64,000 bases of DNA from an uncultured Anaerolineae bacterium (GTDB lineage Bacteria > Chloroflexota > Anaerolineae > Promineifilales > Promineifilaceae). Below, one piece after another: positions 16,111 to 25,840 of the stretch; position 1 is the stretch's first letter, and each line of letters opens with the position of its first letter. The position numbers were made by a program, and so were the translations under genes. The stretch spans positions 1 to 64,000 of the forward strand of contig CAJQMR010000046.1 in NCBI GenBank assembly GCA_905479495.1, written 5' to 3'. The notes under the pieces are model-generated. The model saw nothing but the letters and a program-made list of their open reading frames with translations. It did no database searches and was not told the origin of the DNA.

Positions 16111-18759
16111 TTACTTTGTGATGAAAGGTAAATACAGATAACTTGTAGCATCTTCTCCTAGTAGGGCAAAAAGTCCGAAACGGTTTACTGTGGCGACTGT
16201 TGTTTTTGTTGTCATATTAACGCTTGTCGGTAGCGCCTCCCAGTTTTCTGATTCGTTATTCCACCAATATAATTGTAAAGTATTCTCTCGGATGTTAGAT
16301 ACTTCTGAGTTCTTATATGGAATGGTAAAAGTGTAGTCAGCGGTGGCGACATTCATGCTTGTCAAAAATGAGGAAGCCAGCATTCCATCAAAAATAAAAG
16401 AGTGTCCTGTAGGGAGTAAGTTATTGTTGGGTTCGGAAACAGGTGTATCAAAATAAGTGAAGTCCCAAGTTCCGGAAAAGGCTCCTGCAGGAAGTGTAAT
16501 CGAAGTATCACTGGTAGATGTTAAGGTTGCGCCATTTGTAACATTTACCCCAAACCAACTATTGGGAGCAGGGGGAAATAAATTTTCCCATAGCTCGAAT
16601 GAGGCTGTGCCATCCTCATTGTTTCCCCATGGATCTGTATTATTTTCTCCTAGCCAGCCAGAGGGATCCATCACCGTGTCGTTGTAAAGTACTTCCATGT
16701 GGATGTGACTGGCGGTAGAACAGCCAGTATTACCAACCTGCCCAATTGTTTCACCGGCGTGGATTTCTTGACCCGTATTGCCGACACGGCAAACTGGATT
16801 ACGGTCAGTACCCCCTGTGCGTGCCAAATGCAGAAATCGGGACTGCCAACCATCGCCATGGTCAATTGTGGCCATACACGAACGTGTTTGATAGGTTATG
16901 CCATTTAATGTACATGAGTAAAGTGCGTTACTATCGTATCCCCATGTTATAGTCCCGTCCGCTGGTGCACGGACTTGCCCATCTGTGATGCGCCAACCAG
17001 AAAAATCATACCCATTATGCTGATCGTAAGATGTGATTGCAGTGGCTGAACTGCTATTTCGGGTTATACCTAGGTATGAGGTAACCGTATTATTGCCGTC
17101 TTGGCCGCTAAAACCAAGGGGAAGATCGTGATCGAATACAGATTTGGTTCGTGACATGAATGCGGATCGCGGACTGAGGGGAAGATAGCTGAAGGGTAAA
17201 GCTAATTGTGGTAGTGGGTTAACATTGCTGGTTTCATCAATGATAAGGTGAATATATTTAGAAAGGCCGCGGGTACCATCGCCAACTTGCATCGTATTCT
17301 CCCACAAGATGCTACCGTTTCTGCTAACTGCAAAATACCATTCATGATTGCCACTGCCATCATCCCAGGCATTGAAGTGGATGTGATTGATTTGCTCATC
17401 AAGTAAGCTCGTGATGTTAATAGTTTGCGTCGTGTTGTTAGTAGAACCGGCGACTGGCAACTTATCGATGAGTGCAAAGGCGAAGCCCCCGCTAGCCCGG
17501 ATAGTAAGCTCCCAGTCTCCATCAGGAGGGGTAGGGGGTGGAACCTGTTGATATTCACTGATTACGCCCGATGCTGATACCTGGATTATCTTGTTATAAG
17601 TGATGCCGAGGTTTGTTGAAGTTGATCCTTGTTCAGTCCATACAACCTCATCATTTTGTTTAATACCGAAACCATAGGTGGCATTACAGCATCCCCCTAA
17701 ATCGAAACTGGCAAATGAAACAAAATTGTTTCCTTCGTTATTCCAGTGCTTGCAAATATTTACCCAACCGGAATCAGGATAGAGCGAGTATCTTGAACCA
17801 ACAACCATCAATCCATTTACAAAAGCCGCCCCCCTATCATCAGTGTTATAAGATCTCAATGACCATCGATTAGGAAAGTGACCACCGCCAAGAAGTGTTT
17901 TGATGTCGTTTGTAATCTGCTGCTCAGCCAGCGATCCGTCCTTTGCCGTACTTGAAACATAATTTGCTGCCGAAATTTCTTTTTCTTCACCAATATTGCT
18001 AAACGTCAACCCCAAAGTTCCGTTTACGAGAGTTTCAACTGTTGCAAAATTGCCGCTTGTCGATATTTGTGTATATCGGTCTGATTCTTGTTCGTAGAGC
18101 TTGCCAAAAAGGGGATATGCATTTGATGAATATGTATTGATTGCAAGCAATGTTTCACTTATTCCATCACAATCATAATCTTGTGCCGCAACTCTATCAT
18201 CCATATGTAGATATTCTGAAAATGAGTTAAGGGTGAATGCTGGCCCAAGATTCTCAACCAAAAATATTTCACGAATAACAAATTGGGCTGTTATCGCTGA
18301 GTTTGATGCTAGAGTGACTTTGCGATGAATATTAAAATGAAGACCTGATTGTTCGATTTCCCAAGTGAAATTCATTTCATTTGGGTTTGGCATTGTTACA
18401 ATACCTGCTGAATAGGCATCATTAGTTAAAGTTAAAGTCACAGGATCCCCGTTGTTAGGAGTTGCCTGCATTGAAAATGCATAGGGATTGCTTTTACTAA
18501 TAGCATATGCGATTTCATCTCCAGAATGCAGTCGGGCGCGGTAGATGTGGGCATTGGTTCCAAATCCCCCAAAACTGTGAAAACCCAAATCGCTGAGATA
18601 TTCGATTGTTTCTAAGCCTGAATCGCCATAAATATCTGCCTGGAAAGATAGGTTTCCGACTATCTGCCCCTGCTGTTTTGCCGTTGCAACATTGATGATT
18701 GAAAGTAAAAGTGCCACCCCGAAAAGAGCTGCTGACAGAAATAGCAACTGAATTTTCAT
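16111..18759 (-). CDS. Large secreted M23-family metallopeptidase-like protein
   Basis: 882 aa with a signal peptide (basic MKIQ start, hydrophobic stretch, cleavage near NVATA). The N-terminal ~550 residues are beta-rich and unrecognised. An M23 (lysostaphin-type) domain spans about 580-700: HNGYDFSG supplies the first zinc ligands and HIHME the HxH motif. The C-terminal region is another beta domain ending in SYLYLPFITK, a tail shared in style with the protein at 21174. M23 enzymes cut peptidoglycan cross-bridges or other secreted proteins. The gene is clearly A+T-richer than its neighbours and contains no ACGGCCGT octamer, suggesting later acquisition. Confidence 0.82.
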   Translation of the reverse strand: MKIQLLFLSAALFGVALLLSIINVATAKQQGQIVGNLSFQADIYGDSGLETIEYLSDLGFHSFGGFGTNAHIYRARLHSGDEIAYAISKSNPYAFSMQATPNNGDPVTLTLTNDAYSAGIVTMPNPNEMNFTWEIEQSGLHFNIHRKVTLASNSAITAQFVIREIFLVENLGPAFTLNSFSEYLHMDDRVAAQDYDCDGISETLLAINTYSSNAYPLFGKLYEQESDRYTQISTSGNFATVETLVNGTLGLTFSNIGEEKEISAANYVSSTAKDGSLAEQQITNDIKTLLGGGHFPNRWSLRSYNTDDRGAAFVNGLMVVGSRYSLYPDSGWVNICKHWNNEGNNFVSFASFDLGGCCNATYGFGIKQNDEVVWTEQGSTSTNLGITYNKIIQVSASGVISEYQQVPPPTPPDGDWELTIRASGGFAFALIDKLPVAGSTNNTTQTINITSLLDEQINHIHFNAWDDGSGNHEWYFAVSRNGSILWENTMQVGDGTRGLSKYIHLIIDETSNVNPLPQLALPFSYLPLSPRSAFMSRTKSVFDHDLPLGFSGQDGNNTVTSYLGITRNSSSATAITSYDQHNGYDFSGWRITDGQVRAPADGTITWGYDSNALYSCTLNGITYQTRSCMATIDHGDGWQSRFLHLARTGGTDRNPVCRVGNTGQEIHAGETIGQVGNTGCSTASHIHMEVLYNDTVMDPSGWLGENNTDPWGNNEDGTASFELWENLFPPAPNSWFGVNVTNGATLTSTSDTSITLPAGAFSGTWDFTYFDTPVSEPNNNLLPTGHSFIFDGMLASSFLTSMNVATADYTFTIPYKNSEVSNIRENTLQLYWWNNESENWEALPTSVNMTTKTTVATVNRFGLFALLGEDATSYLYLPFITK

Positions 18760-18796
18760 TTCACCCTCCGTTGTGGAGATCGAGCAACTCGCATAT

Positions 18797-18820
18797 TCGA
18801 CAGTATATTTATACTGTCGA
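18797..18820. promoter_or_regulatory. 24-bp near-perfect palindrome upstream of M23 gene
   Basis: Arms TCGACAGTATA (18797-18807) and TATACTGTCGA (18810-18820) around a central TT form an 11-bp perfect dyad 38 bp upstream of the start of the M23 gene. No T-run follows; size and symmetry fit a dimeric repressor/activator operator. It is followed by an A/T-only run (TATATATATA). The rest of 18760-19160 holds nothing recognisable apart from the promoters of the two divergent genes. Confidence 0.6.
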
Positions 18821-19160
18821 TCGGTATATATATACCCTTGAACGAATTCTAATGATACTTAAAATAATGACGTGTAGCACAATTGACCGAGTAACTGTGG
18901 ATAAAGGCTTGATGGTCAATGTGTTGTCTGGGTAACTGGATGCTGAGCGATCAGAAAGTCAAGTATAGAATATCATAAAGCCAAGCGGTTACACAAGCTA
19001 AAGTCGCTTAAGTAGCTTCCAGCGTGTCCCAAAAGTCTAAATTCTCCAGACCCCATAACCTGAATCAATTTGTTGTTGCCCTTTCCCCATGGCAGGCGGT
19101 CGCTTGCTGCCTGTTCGCCGCAGCCTGCCTGTGGACTAGGCGCAACGGCAAGGTGGATAT

Positions 19161-21161
19161 ATGAAGCGTATCAGGCATATCTTTATCTTCTCTCTTACTC
19201 TGGCTACTACTGCGGTGCTTGCCGCCTGTGGCAGCCCGGACGAGCCTGTTTCCCCAGATTGCACCGGCGATAGTATTACCATTATTCCTACGGCAACCCG
19301 GCAAACGGACCCGGACCTGTTCAGCCCTCCAGCGCTGTCTGACGGTGGGAGTAGTGCAAATTACTGCTCCACACCCATTCCCGCCGAAACACCGGCCGAG
19401 GGATTTCCTGAACAGTTCATCACCACTGAGGTCGTCAACTTCTCTCTGGATGTCGCCAACCAGGATTTGGTAGCCACGGCCGTGGGGGATGACATGCTGG
19501 CCGTAGCCTGGATCAGCGAGGGCGATATTTACGTTGCCCTGTCACGCGGCGGCAACCACTTCCAGGTGCGCCGGGTGGACAGCGGTAACAGCGTTTCGCT
19601 GGCGTTTAGCCGCATCAATCGGCTGCACGTGGCCTATGAACAGGACGGCCGTATCCTCTACCGTGCCGCTGACCAGGGCTCGCACCCGGCTGATGTGGCT
19701 CCTCTGATTGTGGAAGATCCCTTATATCCTGTTACAAACGGCAGTTCCCCGCAAGTCGTCGTTGATCAACTCAACTGGGCGCATGTTCTGTACGAGCAGA
19801 ACGGCAGCATCTTCAAAGCCAAACATCTTTCCAACGAAAACTGGCTGACGCAGTTTGTCGCCTACGGCAACAACCCGGCCGTCATGCCCTTCTATAATGA
19901 GAAAGAGCTGGTTTTGTGGGGCATGCCTACCGGTACCGCTTGGTTCGGCATCATCATGGCTGCACCGTACAATGGCGAGATTCGCGTCTTCCGCTACCTT
20001 TCCTGGTTCAACGTCTGGGAGCAGGTGACCTCCTTTCCTGTTCCCCTCGGTGAAGAGTTAACCGGCCCCGTTGGCCTGGACTTCCTGGCCGTCAGCGAAG
20101 ACGAAGCCTGGTTGGTTACCTCTTGGCTGAGCAAACGGCCGTTTCTGGACCCCCCGCTGCCATCCTATACTCAGCCTATCTATGGAGCAGCTAACCCCCT
20201 GTTTCCCGACCAGATCGCTAACCCAAACCACATCTACGAAGGCTTGAATGCCGTTCGCTGGCACAGTGAGGGCAATCCCTTCGATGCCGGTCTCATGCAA
20301 ACCGTTAACGTTCCCGATGCCAATGGCACTATCTCATTTGAAGCCTGGGGATTGGCAGAAACGCCAGCGACCGATCCGGCCACCGACGCAGACATGACCC
20401 TACAGCTCGGCATAGATCCCACTGGCGGCGCTAACCCAAACAGCTCGGACGTGGTCTGGTCAACAGCCGCCGCCCCAACCGATTTCACCCAATTTAGCGT
20501 GGCTGTCACTGCTCAGGGCAATATCGCCACTGTTTTCTTTCGAGGTACGCTCAATAGTGCCGGTGTGCCGGGAACTATCGTTTGGGATTCAGTCACGATC
20601 CAAAATGGCAGCGGCACGAACCTGGACTTCGAAGGTTCCTTTATCACCCAGAATTCCATCACTGTACCTGAAGGATGGACCGCCTGGTACCAGGACAGTG
20701 GCTATGCGCCGACAAATGGCCGTGACGTGTACACCGTTTATGCCGCCTGGTCAGACAACGGCGGCTCCACCTGGGCTGGGCCAGAAGCGATGACGGCTAA
20801 CCGTGATTTGAGCGGCGGCACCACCGGCGCGATCCGGCCAGATGTCACCCCTATTATCTCAATGGCCACTGAGCCACCGTCTGTCAGCTTCTTCTACATC
20901 TATGAGACTGGGGATCCGCCCCCTGACAGTACCTTTCTGCGCTTTGGACGGCCGTATCAAACCCAGTGCGAGTTGGGCACAACTAACTGCACCGATACCC
21001 CCGGCATCCCGCTGCTGCCACGCAACGTCGTGCGCCCCAGCACCCGCTTGCTGGCCGCTGCAGATCCATTCAACCCCGATCGGGCCTTCCTGGTTTGGGA
21101 CTCCCTGCAAACCGACATCGTGAACAAAGACGTTTATGCCACCTATGTTGTGTTGAGATAA
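19161..21161 (+). CDS. Large secreted lipoprotein, BNR/sialidase-like repeats possible
   Basis: 666 aa with a lipoprotein signal peptide ending in the lipobox LAAC (Cys about residue 22). The body is beta-rich, with repeated short segments of the style RINRLHVAYEQDGRILY and DQLNWAHVLYEQNGSI, about 50 residues apart, recalling beta-propeller proteins. No catalytic motif seen. First gene of a long plus-strand run that continues through secreted proteins into a type IV secretion-like module, so it could be a surface component of that apparatus; this is inference from order. Confidence 0.7.
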   Translation: MKRIRHIFIFSLTLATTAVLAACGSPDEPVSPDCTGDSITIIPTATRQTDPDLFSPPALSDGGSSANYCSTPIPAETPAEGFPEQFITTEVVNFSLDVANQDLVATAVGDDMLAVAWISEGDIYVALSRGGNHFQVRRVDSGNSVSLAFSRINRLHVAYEQDGRILYRAADQGSHPADVAPLIVEDPLYPVTNGSSPQVVVDQLNWAHVLYEQNGSIFKAKHLSNENWLTQFVAYGNNPAVMPFYNEKELVLWGMPTGTAWFGIIMAAPYNGEIRVFRYLSWFNVWEQVTSFPVPLGEELTGPVGLDFLAVSEDEAWLVTSWLSKRPFLDPPLPSYTQPIYGAANPLFPDQIANPNHIYEGLNAVRWHSEGNPFDAGLMQTVNVPDANGTISFEAWGLAETPATDPATDADMTLQLGIDPTGGANPNSSDVVWSTAAAPTDFTQFSVAVTAQGNIATVFFRGTLNSAGVPGTIVWDSVTIQNGSGTNLDFEGSFITQNSITVPEGWTAWYQDSGYAPTNGRDVYTVYAAWSDNGGSTWAGPEAMTANRDLSGGTTGAIRPDVTPIISMATEPPSVSFFYIYETGDPPPDSTFLRFGRPYQTQCELGTTNCTDTPGIPLLPRNVVRPSTRLLAAADPFNPDRAFLVWDSLQTDIVNKDVYATYVVLR

Positions 21162-21173
21162 AGGAATTCTTTA

Positions 21174-22577
21174 ATGAAAAAACAGACACTCATTCACGAT
21201 CTTATCCTTGTCCTGTTGCCGTTACTGGCTGTCGCCCTGGCAGCGCGGGCTCAGAAGCCACCAAATGCAGATGGCTTGACCGTCGTTGGACCGGGTCAAC
21301 GTTACACGGAAAACATCCCTGTCATAGATATTCATGCGTTTGGTTACCAACCAGTGGCCCTGCCAACTAATGACCCGGTTAACCATTCTCAATTCACCAT
21401 TCAAAGTTCACAATTAAACGGAGGTGGGGGGAGTGACCCAAACAATCCCTATGCTGTCATTCGCAAAACAGGCCCCTCCTTCATGCCGCCCGACGGCACG
21501 ACTCAGTATGAAATCACTCTGGCCAACTACGAAAGCATCACCCACACCTATCGGTTGACCGAAACAGTGCCATCGCAGTTGACCTATGTGCCAGATTCGG
21601 CCAGTGACCTGACTTACAACCCGGCCACCCGCACCTTGACCTGGCAAGGCGACCTGTTCCCTGGACAACTGGATTATGTCATCGAAGAAAACAGCCTTAA
21701 GTTGCCTTACCTCGACTTGGCCACATTCGGCGCGGCGAATTTGTGCGACGACTTTATCGCCAGCGGCGCGCCATGTGATGACGTCACCGTGACCTTCAAT
21801 CTGGGAGTTAATGGCTACACCACGAACCTGTATGGTGAATTGTTGAGCCAGCTTACCGTCTCTTCCAATGGCCTGATTATTGCCTCCGATACGACCGTTC
21901 CCAACCCATATTCCCATAACCAATGGCTGCCGGATGCTGCCACGCCGGGTTTTGTCCTGGCCGGGTTGTGGCGCGATGTAGACATGGGCAGCGGCGATAC
22001 CCTGCAAAATGGCCGTTTTCACGCCGCCATCATCAGCGGGCTGATAGAAGGACACGATGTCTTCTACGCCCAATGGCACGATACACCTCAAGCAGGCAAC
22101 CCCGACCTCACCAGCCGCCACGCCATTGCCTTATTGCTAAGCAGCAACGGCAGTATTGCGGCAGGTTCAGCACAAGAAATGGCCGGCCAGGCACTCTTTA
22201 TCTACGACAATATTTCCGATCCAGCCCAGATGGTAGATCAAGGTTACACCATTGGCATTGCCGACAAGCTGGGCGCACGTGGCGTGACCTACGCCTACGC
22301 GCCGTGCTGTGGCGAAATGCAATCACCGCAGGGTTATCCGCCGACGGCTGGGACGACGCTGCATTTGCGGCCAGTGCTGTTCGGCGCGGAAGATGGTTAC
22401 AGTCGCACCTTCAGCTATGAGGCGGTGGTCAACGCGCCGGTACCAGAAACCGTCACCAGCACGGCCATAGCCGCCAGTAGTTCCCCCGATCCGGCGCTGG
22501 CTTACGTCTGGTCCACCCATTACCTCTACGTACGCTGGCAAACTTACCTGCCGCTGGTGATTGGCGTGAATGAGTGA
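21174..22577 (+). CDS. Secreted protein with DUF11-like domain and YLPLV tail
   Basis: 467 aa with a signal peptide (MKKQ start, hydrophobic run, AARAQ cleavage). A domain of the DUF11/CARDB type (YEITLANYESITHTYRLTE, TWQGDLFPGQLDYVI) is followed by a beta-rich region. It ends WQTYLPLVIGVNE, like the YLPFITK end of the M23 protein. 12 nt downstream of the preceding gene, with its stop just before the next lipoprotein, so probably one transcript. Confidence 0.72.
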   Translation: MKKQTLIHDLILVLLPLLAVALAARAQKPPNADGLTVVGPGQRYTENIPVIDIHAFGYQPVALPTNDPVNHSQFTIQSSQLNGGGGSDPNNPYAVIRKTGPSFMPPDGTTQYEITLANYESITHTYRLTETVPSQLTYVPDSASDLTYNPATRTLTWQGDLFPGQLDYVIEENSLKLPYLDLATFGAANLCDDFIASGAPCDDVTVTFNLGVNGYTTNLYGELLSQLTVSSNGLIIASDTTVPNPYSHNQWLPDAATPGFVLAGLWRDVDMGSGDTLQNGRFHAAIISGLIEGHDVFYAQWHDTPQAGNPDLTSRHAIALLLSSNGSIAAGSAQEMAGQALFIYDNISDPAQMVDQGYTIGIADKLGARGVTYAYAPCCGEMQSPQGYPPTAGTTLHLRPVLFGAEDGYSRTFSYEAVVNAPVPETVTSTAIAASSSPDPALAYVWSTHYLYVRWQTYLPLVIGVNE

Positions 22578-22584
22578 GGGCTGG

Positions 22585-24012
22585 ATGATTAGCAAACGTG
22601 TTTGGACTCGTAGGCTACTGATGAGCAGCCTGATTCTACTAACCACTCTGGGCTGCGGCATCATCGGCTTTGTTGAGAATCCGGCTCCGCTGACCGGTCC
22701 GGCATACTGGGCGGCAGCCACAGGCGAACCTGGCCCAACGGTGACGATTTTTCTGGGAACAACCACACCGGTTTATGAGGCAACGGCCGTTCCCGGTGAA
22801 ATCACGACCACACCGGAATGGACGACTGTGACGCCGGTGTTCCTGAGTACACCCGCGCCCTATTGGGTCACCACGACGCCATATGTCATCACCACCACGC
22901 CTGACGGCAGCCCACCGCCGACGACCACGCCCGGTCTGCCCCTCATTGGCTACACTACGCCGGAACCACTGGAGACCCCATATTACCGCGTGGGCACGTT
23001 TTACATGAACAGCGACGTTTATGTGGGTGGACCAGGTGGCCTGGTTTTTCGCATCACCGGCCACGAAACACAGCCCAGCCCCAATAACGACGAAGCCATC
23101 TATCACTTCATCACCATCCATGTGACCAACTACACGGGGGAAGAAGTTATTGTGCCTGCCTCCGACGTCTTCTTCATCCGCCGCGTGCAGCAGGAGGACG
23201 GGTTGTTAACGGGCCGATGGGTGCCGCAAACCGAACCGCTCCTGGCCCGCAATCTGCCTGCTTATGAGACGCTGCAGCTGACCCCGATTCCCCCAGATGG
23301 CGAGCGCGAAATCGTGCTGGGTTTTGTTGTGCCCAACGGCGAGGTGCGCGAGCTGGGCCTCATTACCGACTGGAACCGTCCGGTGGAAGGCGGACTGCCC
23401 GTCTGGTTCTTTCTGGAGGATGACCCATTGGGACCGTTTACCGATGCCTTCCAGCCGCCGCCACCAACACCCGTTTTACTCGATGATGGCGGTACCCAAT
23501 CTGGCGGTGGCGGAGAACCAGGCAGCGGCGATGGCCTGTGGCCTACGACTGGCATCATTACCCGCGGCTTTGGCTGTCATGAGCTGTATACCGGCATCGA
23601 CGGTACTGGCTTTGGCTGCCCGCCTGAGCGCCAATGGTTCCACAACGGTGTGGACATTGCCAACGCCCAGGGCACGCTCATCTGGTCGCCGGTGGACGGC
23701 ACCATGGTTTTTGCCGGCCCCAACAGCACCGGCCCGGATTGTTCCGACATTCCTGGCTCGCAGCCGCCGCATGAAGGACTGGGTAACTATCAGCGCGTTA
23801 GCGGGGGCGGGGCAGATGGTGCAAGCACCGTTCACTATTTCGGTCACCTCAGCGGCTTCCTCGTCACTTCTGGGCCCGTCAGCGCCAGCCAGAACGTGGC
23901 CGAGATGGGCTCCACAGGCTGCAGCACAGGCAGCCATTTGCACTGGATTGTGTATCAAGACGGCAACCTGACAGATCCGGCCCAGTGGGCTGGGCCGGGT
24001 CCAAATCCCTAA
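22585..24012 (+). CDS. M23-family peptidase lipoprotein
   Basis: About 475 aa. Lipoprotein signal with lipobox TLGC, a P/T-rich linker, an immunoglobulin-like middle part, then an M23 domain: HNGVDIA (about 352; first zinc His and Asp), HYFGHLSG, and HLHW (about 451; HxH motif). Peptidoglycan hydrolases of this family accompany type IV secretion systems, where they open the wall locally; this gene lies two genes before the TrbL-like gene. The start at 22585 (MISKRVW) is chosen for its typical lipoprotein leader; 22570 is an in-frame alternative overlapping the previous stop. Confidence 0.82.
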   Translation: MISKRVWTRRLLMSSLILLTTLGCGIIGFVENPAPLTGPAYWAAATGEPGPTVTIFLGTTTPVYEATAVPGEITTTPEWTTVTPVFLSTPAPYWVTTTPYVITTTPDGSPPPTTTPGLPLIGYTTPEPLETPYYRVGTFYMNSDVYVGGPGGLVFRITGHETQPSPNNDEAIYHFITIHVTNYTGEEVIVPASDVFFIRRVQQEDGLLTGRWVPQTEPLLARNLPAYETLQLTPIPPDGEREIVLGFVVPNGEVRELGLITDWNRPVEGGLPVWFFLEDDPLGPFTDAFQPPPPTPVLLDDGGTQSGGGGEPGSGDGLWPTTGIITRGFGCHELYTGIDGTGFGCPPERQWFHNGVDIANAQGTLIWSPVDGTMVFAGPNSTGPDCSDIPGSQPPHEGLGNYQRVSGGGADGASTVHYFGHLSGFLVTSGPVSASQNVAEMGSTGCSTGSHLHWIVYQDGNLTDPAQWAGPGPNP

Positions 24013-24024
24013 GCAGGAGACGAC

Positions 24025-24873
24025 ATGGCAAACAAGAAAGCACAACGACTGATTGAACTTGGCCTGCACCCTGTGCTGTTAGGCAGCAGAGGAGATGATC
24101 TCAAACGGCCGTTACTGAAAGGCTGGCAGACGGCCGTTTATACCCCTAAGGACGTTAGCAACTGGCCGGCCGGCAACAACATCGGCATTCGCTGTGGTTG
24201 GCAGCGGGAAGCATGGGCGTTGCTTGTCTTCGACTTTGATGAAGAAGCCAACCGCATCTTCCCTTACTGGTTGCAGCAGACGGCTCCCTTGATACCTGAG
24301 CCTCTAGTTGTTGTCACCAGCGGGCGAGGTTACCACGTCTACTTCTACACCGACAAAGCGTATCCAGGCGGCACGCTGGCCGGTAAGTACGGCGAAGCGA
24401 GTCCCCCGGCAAACGGCCGTAAACGGCTGTTTAAGTTCATTGAAACATTGGGCGAAGGGCGCCAGGTTGTCACCGCAGGCAGCCGCCACCCATCTGGCCA
24501 CCGGTATCGCTTTCGCAGCCAGGGGACTTACGCCGATATCCCTTATCTGAGCGCAGAGAAGTACCAGCAACTCGTCACTCTCTCGCGCTGCTTTGACCGA
24601 CGGCCGAAGCAGCGCCAAAGAGATACCACGGTTCAACGCAAACAGCCTAACGGTAGGTTCCCCGATTTCGATAACTGCCTAACCTACGCTCGTCGCTTTC
24701 TGAATAGCCCAGAGCAAATGGAACGGAACGGGGATATTCGCTTCCTGGGATACGGCGGGTTTATGGTGACAGCTAACGGCCGCGGCTGGTACTCGTTTAG
24801 TGAGGAAACAGGCGGCGGCCTGTCCGAGCTGATTGCCTGGCATCAGGCGCTGGTAGGGGAGGGAGCATGTTAG
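24025..24873 (+). CDS. Prim-Pol-like primase/polymerase domain protein
   Basis: 282 aa, bifunctional primase-polymerase N-domain family found on plasmids, phages and integrative elements. Visible landmarks: GNNIGIRCG, the metal-binding acidic cluster VFDFDEE (about 68), GRGYHVYFYT (about 102) and a basic GSRHPSG motif (about 152). There is no helicase domain, so it would act with one encoded elsewhere. It overlaps the next small gene (ATG within its last codons). Its presence among secretion genes argues that 19-37 kb derives from a mobile element. Confidence 0.8.
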   Translation: MANKKAQRLIELGLHPVLLGSRGDDLKRPLLKGWQTAVYTPKDVSNWPAGNNIGIRCGWQREAWALLVFDFDEEANRIFPYWLQQTAPLIPEPLVVVTSGRGYHVYFYTDKAYPGGTLAGKYGEASPPANGRKRLFKFIETLGEGRQVVTAGSRHPSGHRYRFRSQGTYADIPYLSAEKYQQLVTLSRCFDRRPKQRQRDTTVQRKQPNGRFPDFDNCLTYARRFLNSPEQMERNGDIRFLGYGGFMVTANGRGWYSFSEETGGGLSELIAWHQALVGEGAC

Positions 24874-25004
24874 AAGCGCTGTTAATCGTTTGTTTGCTGA
24901 TTATCCTGGGCCTCCTCTTTTATCCCCGCCGCCCACGCTTTATCCGGCGCGTGGCGCGCAACCGGAACGGCCAGCCCCGTTGGCGGGATCAGGAGCTGTA
25001 TTAA
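24867..25004 (+). CDS. Small single-TM protein
   Basis: 45 aa, MLEALLIVCLLIILGLLFY followed by a basic cytoplasmic-type tail (PRRPRF, RRVARNRNG). ATG 24867 has GGGGAGGGA just upstream and overlaps the stop of the primase gene; its own stop overlaps the next start (TAATG). Too short to assign; probably a small subunit or stabiliser of the secretion-like apparatus. Confidence 0.7.
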   Translation: MLEALLIVCLLIILGLLFYPRRPRFIRRVARNRNGQPRWRDQELY

Positions 25005-25840
25005 TGAGACTAAAACGGCACTACTTCAGAATTCACTGGCCCGACTGGCGCAGTTTGTTTCGAAATTGGGTCTTGTTATGCTGCTGCCTGGGCTGGGCCG
25101 CGATGGTTGCTGTCAACCCGGTGTCTGCCCAGACTGCTGAACTGATTTCTCTCACGATTAAGCTGCGCCACAGTGACGGAACGGCCGTTGTTGGCGAGAC
25201 AATCATATTGGAGAGGCTGCCTGAAGAAAAGCCAATTTCTCCAAATTGCATAACTGATGCTGGCGGGACCTGTTCGTGGAATGTCAAGCGTGGTTTGTAT
25301 CAGCTGTTGATGGAACGGCCACTCGACAACATCTCCTCCCTGGCAGTAGCCGAAGGCGGGTTACGCGGCTTTGGCATCACGGTTGGCGATGAAAATATCA
25401 CTTATCATTTCACCCTCCACAGTGACAGCCGTGTGTACTTCGATGCTGCCCCGGAAGCGGCCGTGCCATCCCCTATTATTCCGGCCGGCGAGATGCTCCA
25501 TGGCGGCACAGCGCAAACCCCTGAACTTCCTGTTGTAGACGACGCGTTGATAGAAGAAACGTCAACGCCTGAACCAACCAGGATCCCTGATACGGCCATT
25601 GCTCCCTCATCCGGCAGCGCCTGGCGACTCATCCTGTTCATCGCTAGCGGCCTTGCCATCGGTGGCGGCTTACACCTCCTCTGGCTTCGCTCAGAGCTTG
25701 CCCTGAGCGGCCCAGCGGAGTTGGGCAAGCCGACGGGACAAGCCTGGCCACCCAAAAGACAAACATCCAGCAAACAGGCCCAGAAACCAAAAGTCCAGGC
25801 GACCTCCCGAGCAAATGACGAGGAGGCAAACCATGCTTGA
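25004..25840 (+). CDS. Membrane-anchored extracytoplasmic protein of the secretion-like operon
   Basis: 278 aa. N-terminal signal/TM segment ending near VSAQT, a beta-rich domain with a Cna-B/transthyretin-like beginning (LTIKLRHSDGTAVVGETI), a P/T-rich linker, a C-terminal TM helix (LILFIASGLAIGGGLHLL) and a basic tail. The ATG at 25004 shares its A with the preceding TAA. The stop overlaps the next start (ATGCTTGA). No known family; order suggests a structural component. Confidence 0.68.
   Translation: MRLKRHYFRIHWPDWRSLFRNWVLLCCCLGWAAMVAVNPVSAQTAELISLTIKLRHSDGTAVVGETIILERLPEEKPISPNCITDAGGTCSWNVKRGLYQLLMERPLDNISSLAVAEGGLRGFGITVGDENITYHFTLHSDSRVYFDAAPEAAVPSPIIPAGEMLHGGTAQTPELPVVDDALIEETSTPEPTRIPDTAIAPSSGSAWRLILFIASGLAIGGGLHLLWLRSELALSGPAELGKPTGQAWPPKRQTSSKQAQKPKVQATSRANDEEANHA

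Noticed and set aside
25690..25735. Short inverted repeat inside the 25004 gene (GCTCAG...CTGAGC)
   Set aside because: It has only 6-bp arms and is in frame within a linker; it may be a REP-like insertion but one copy is not enough to call it.
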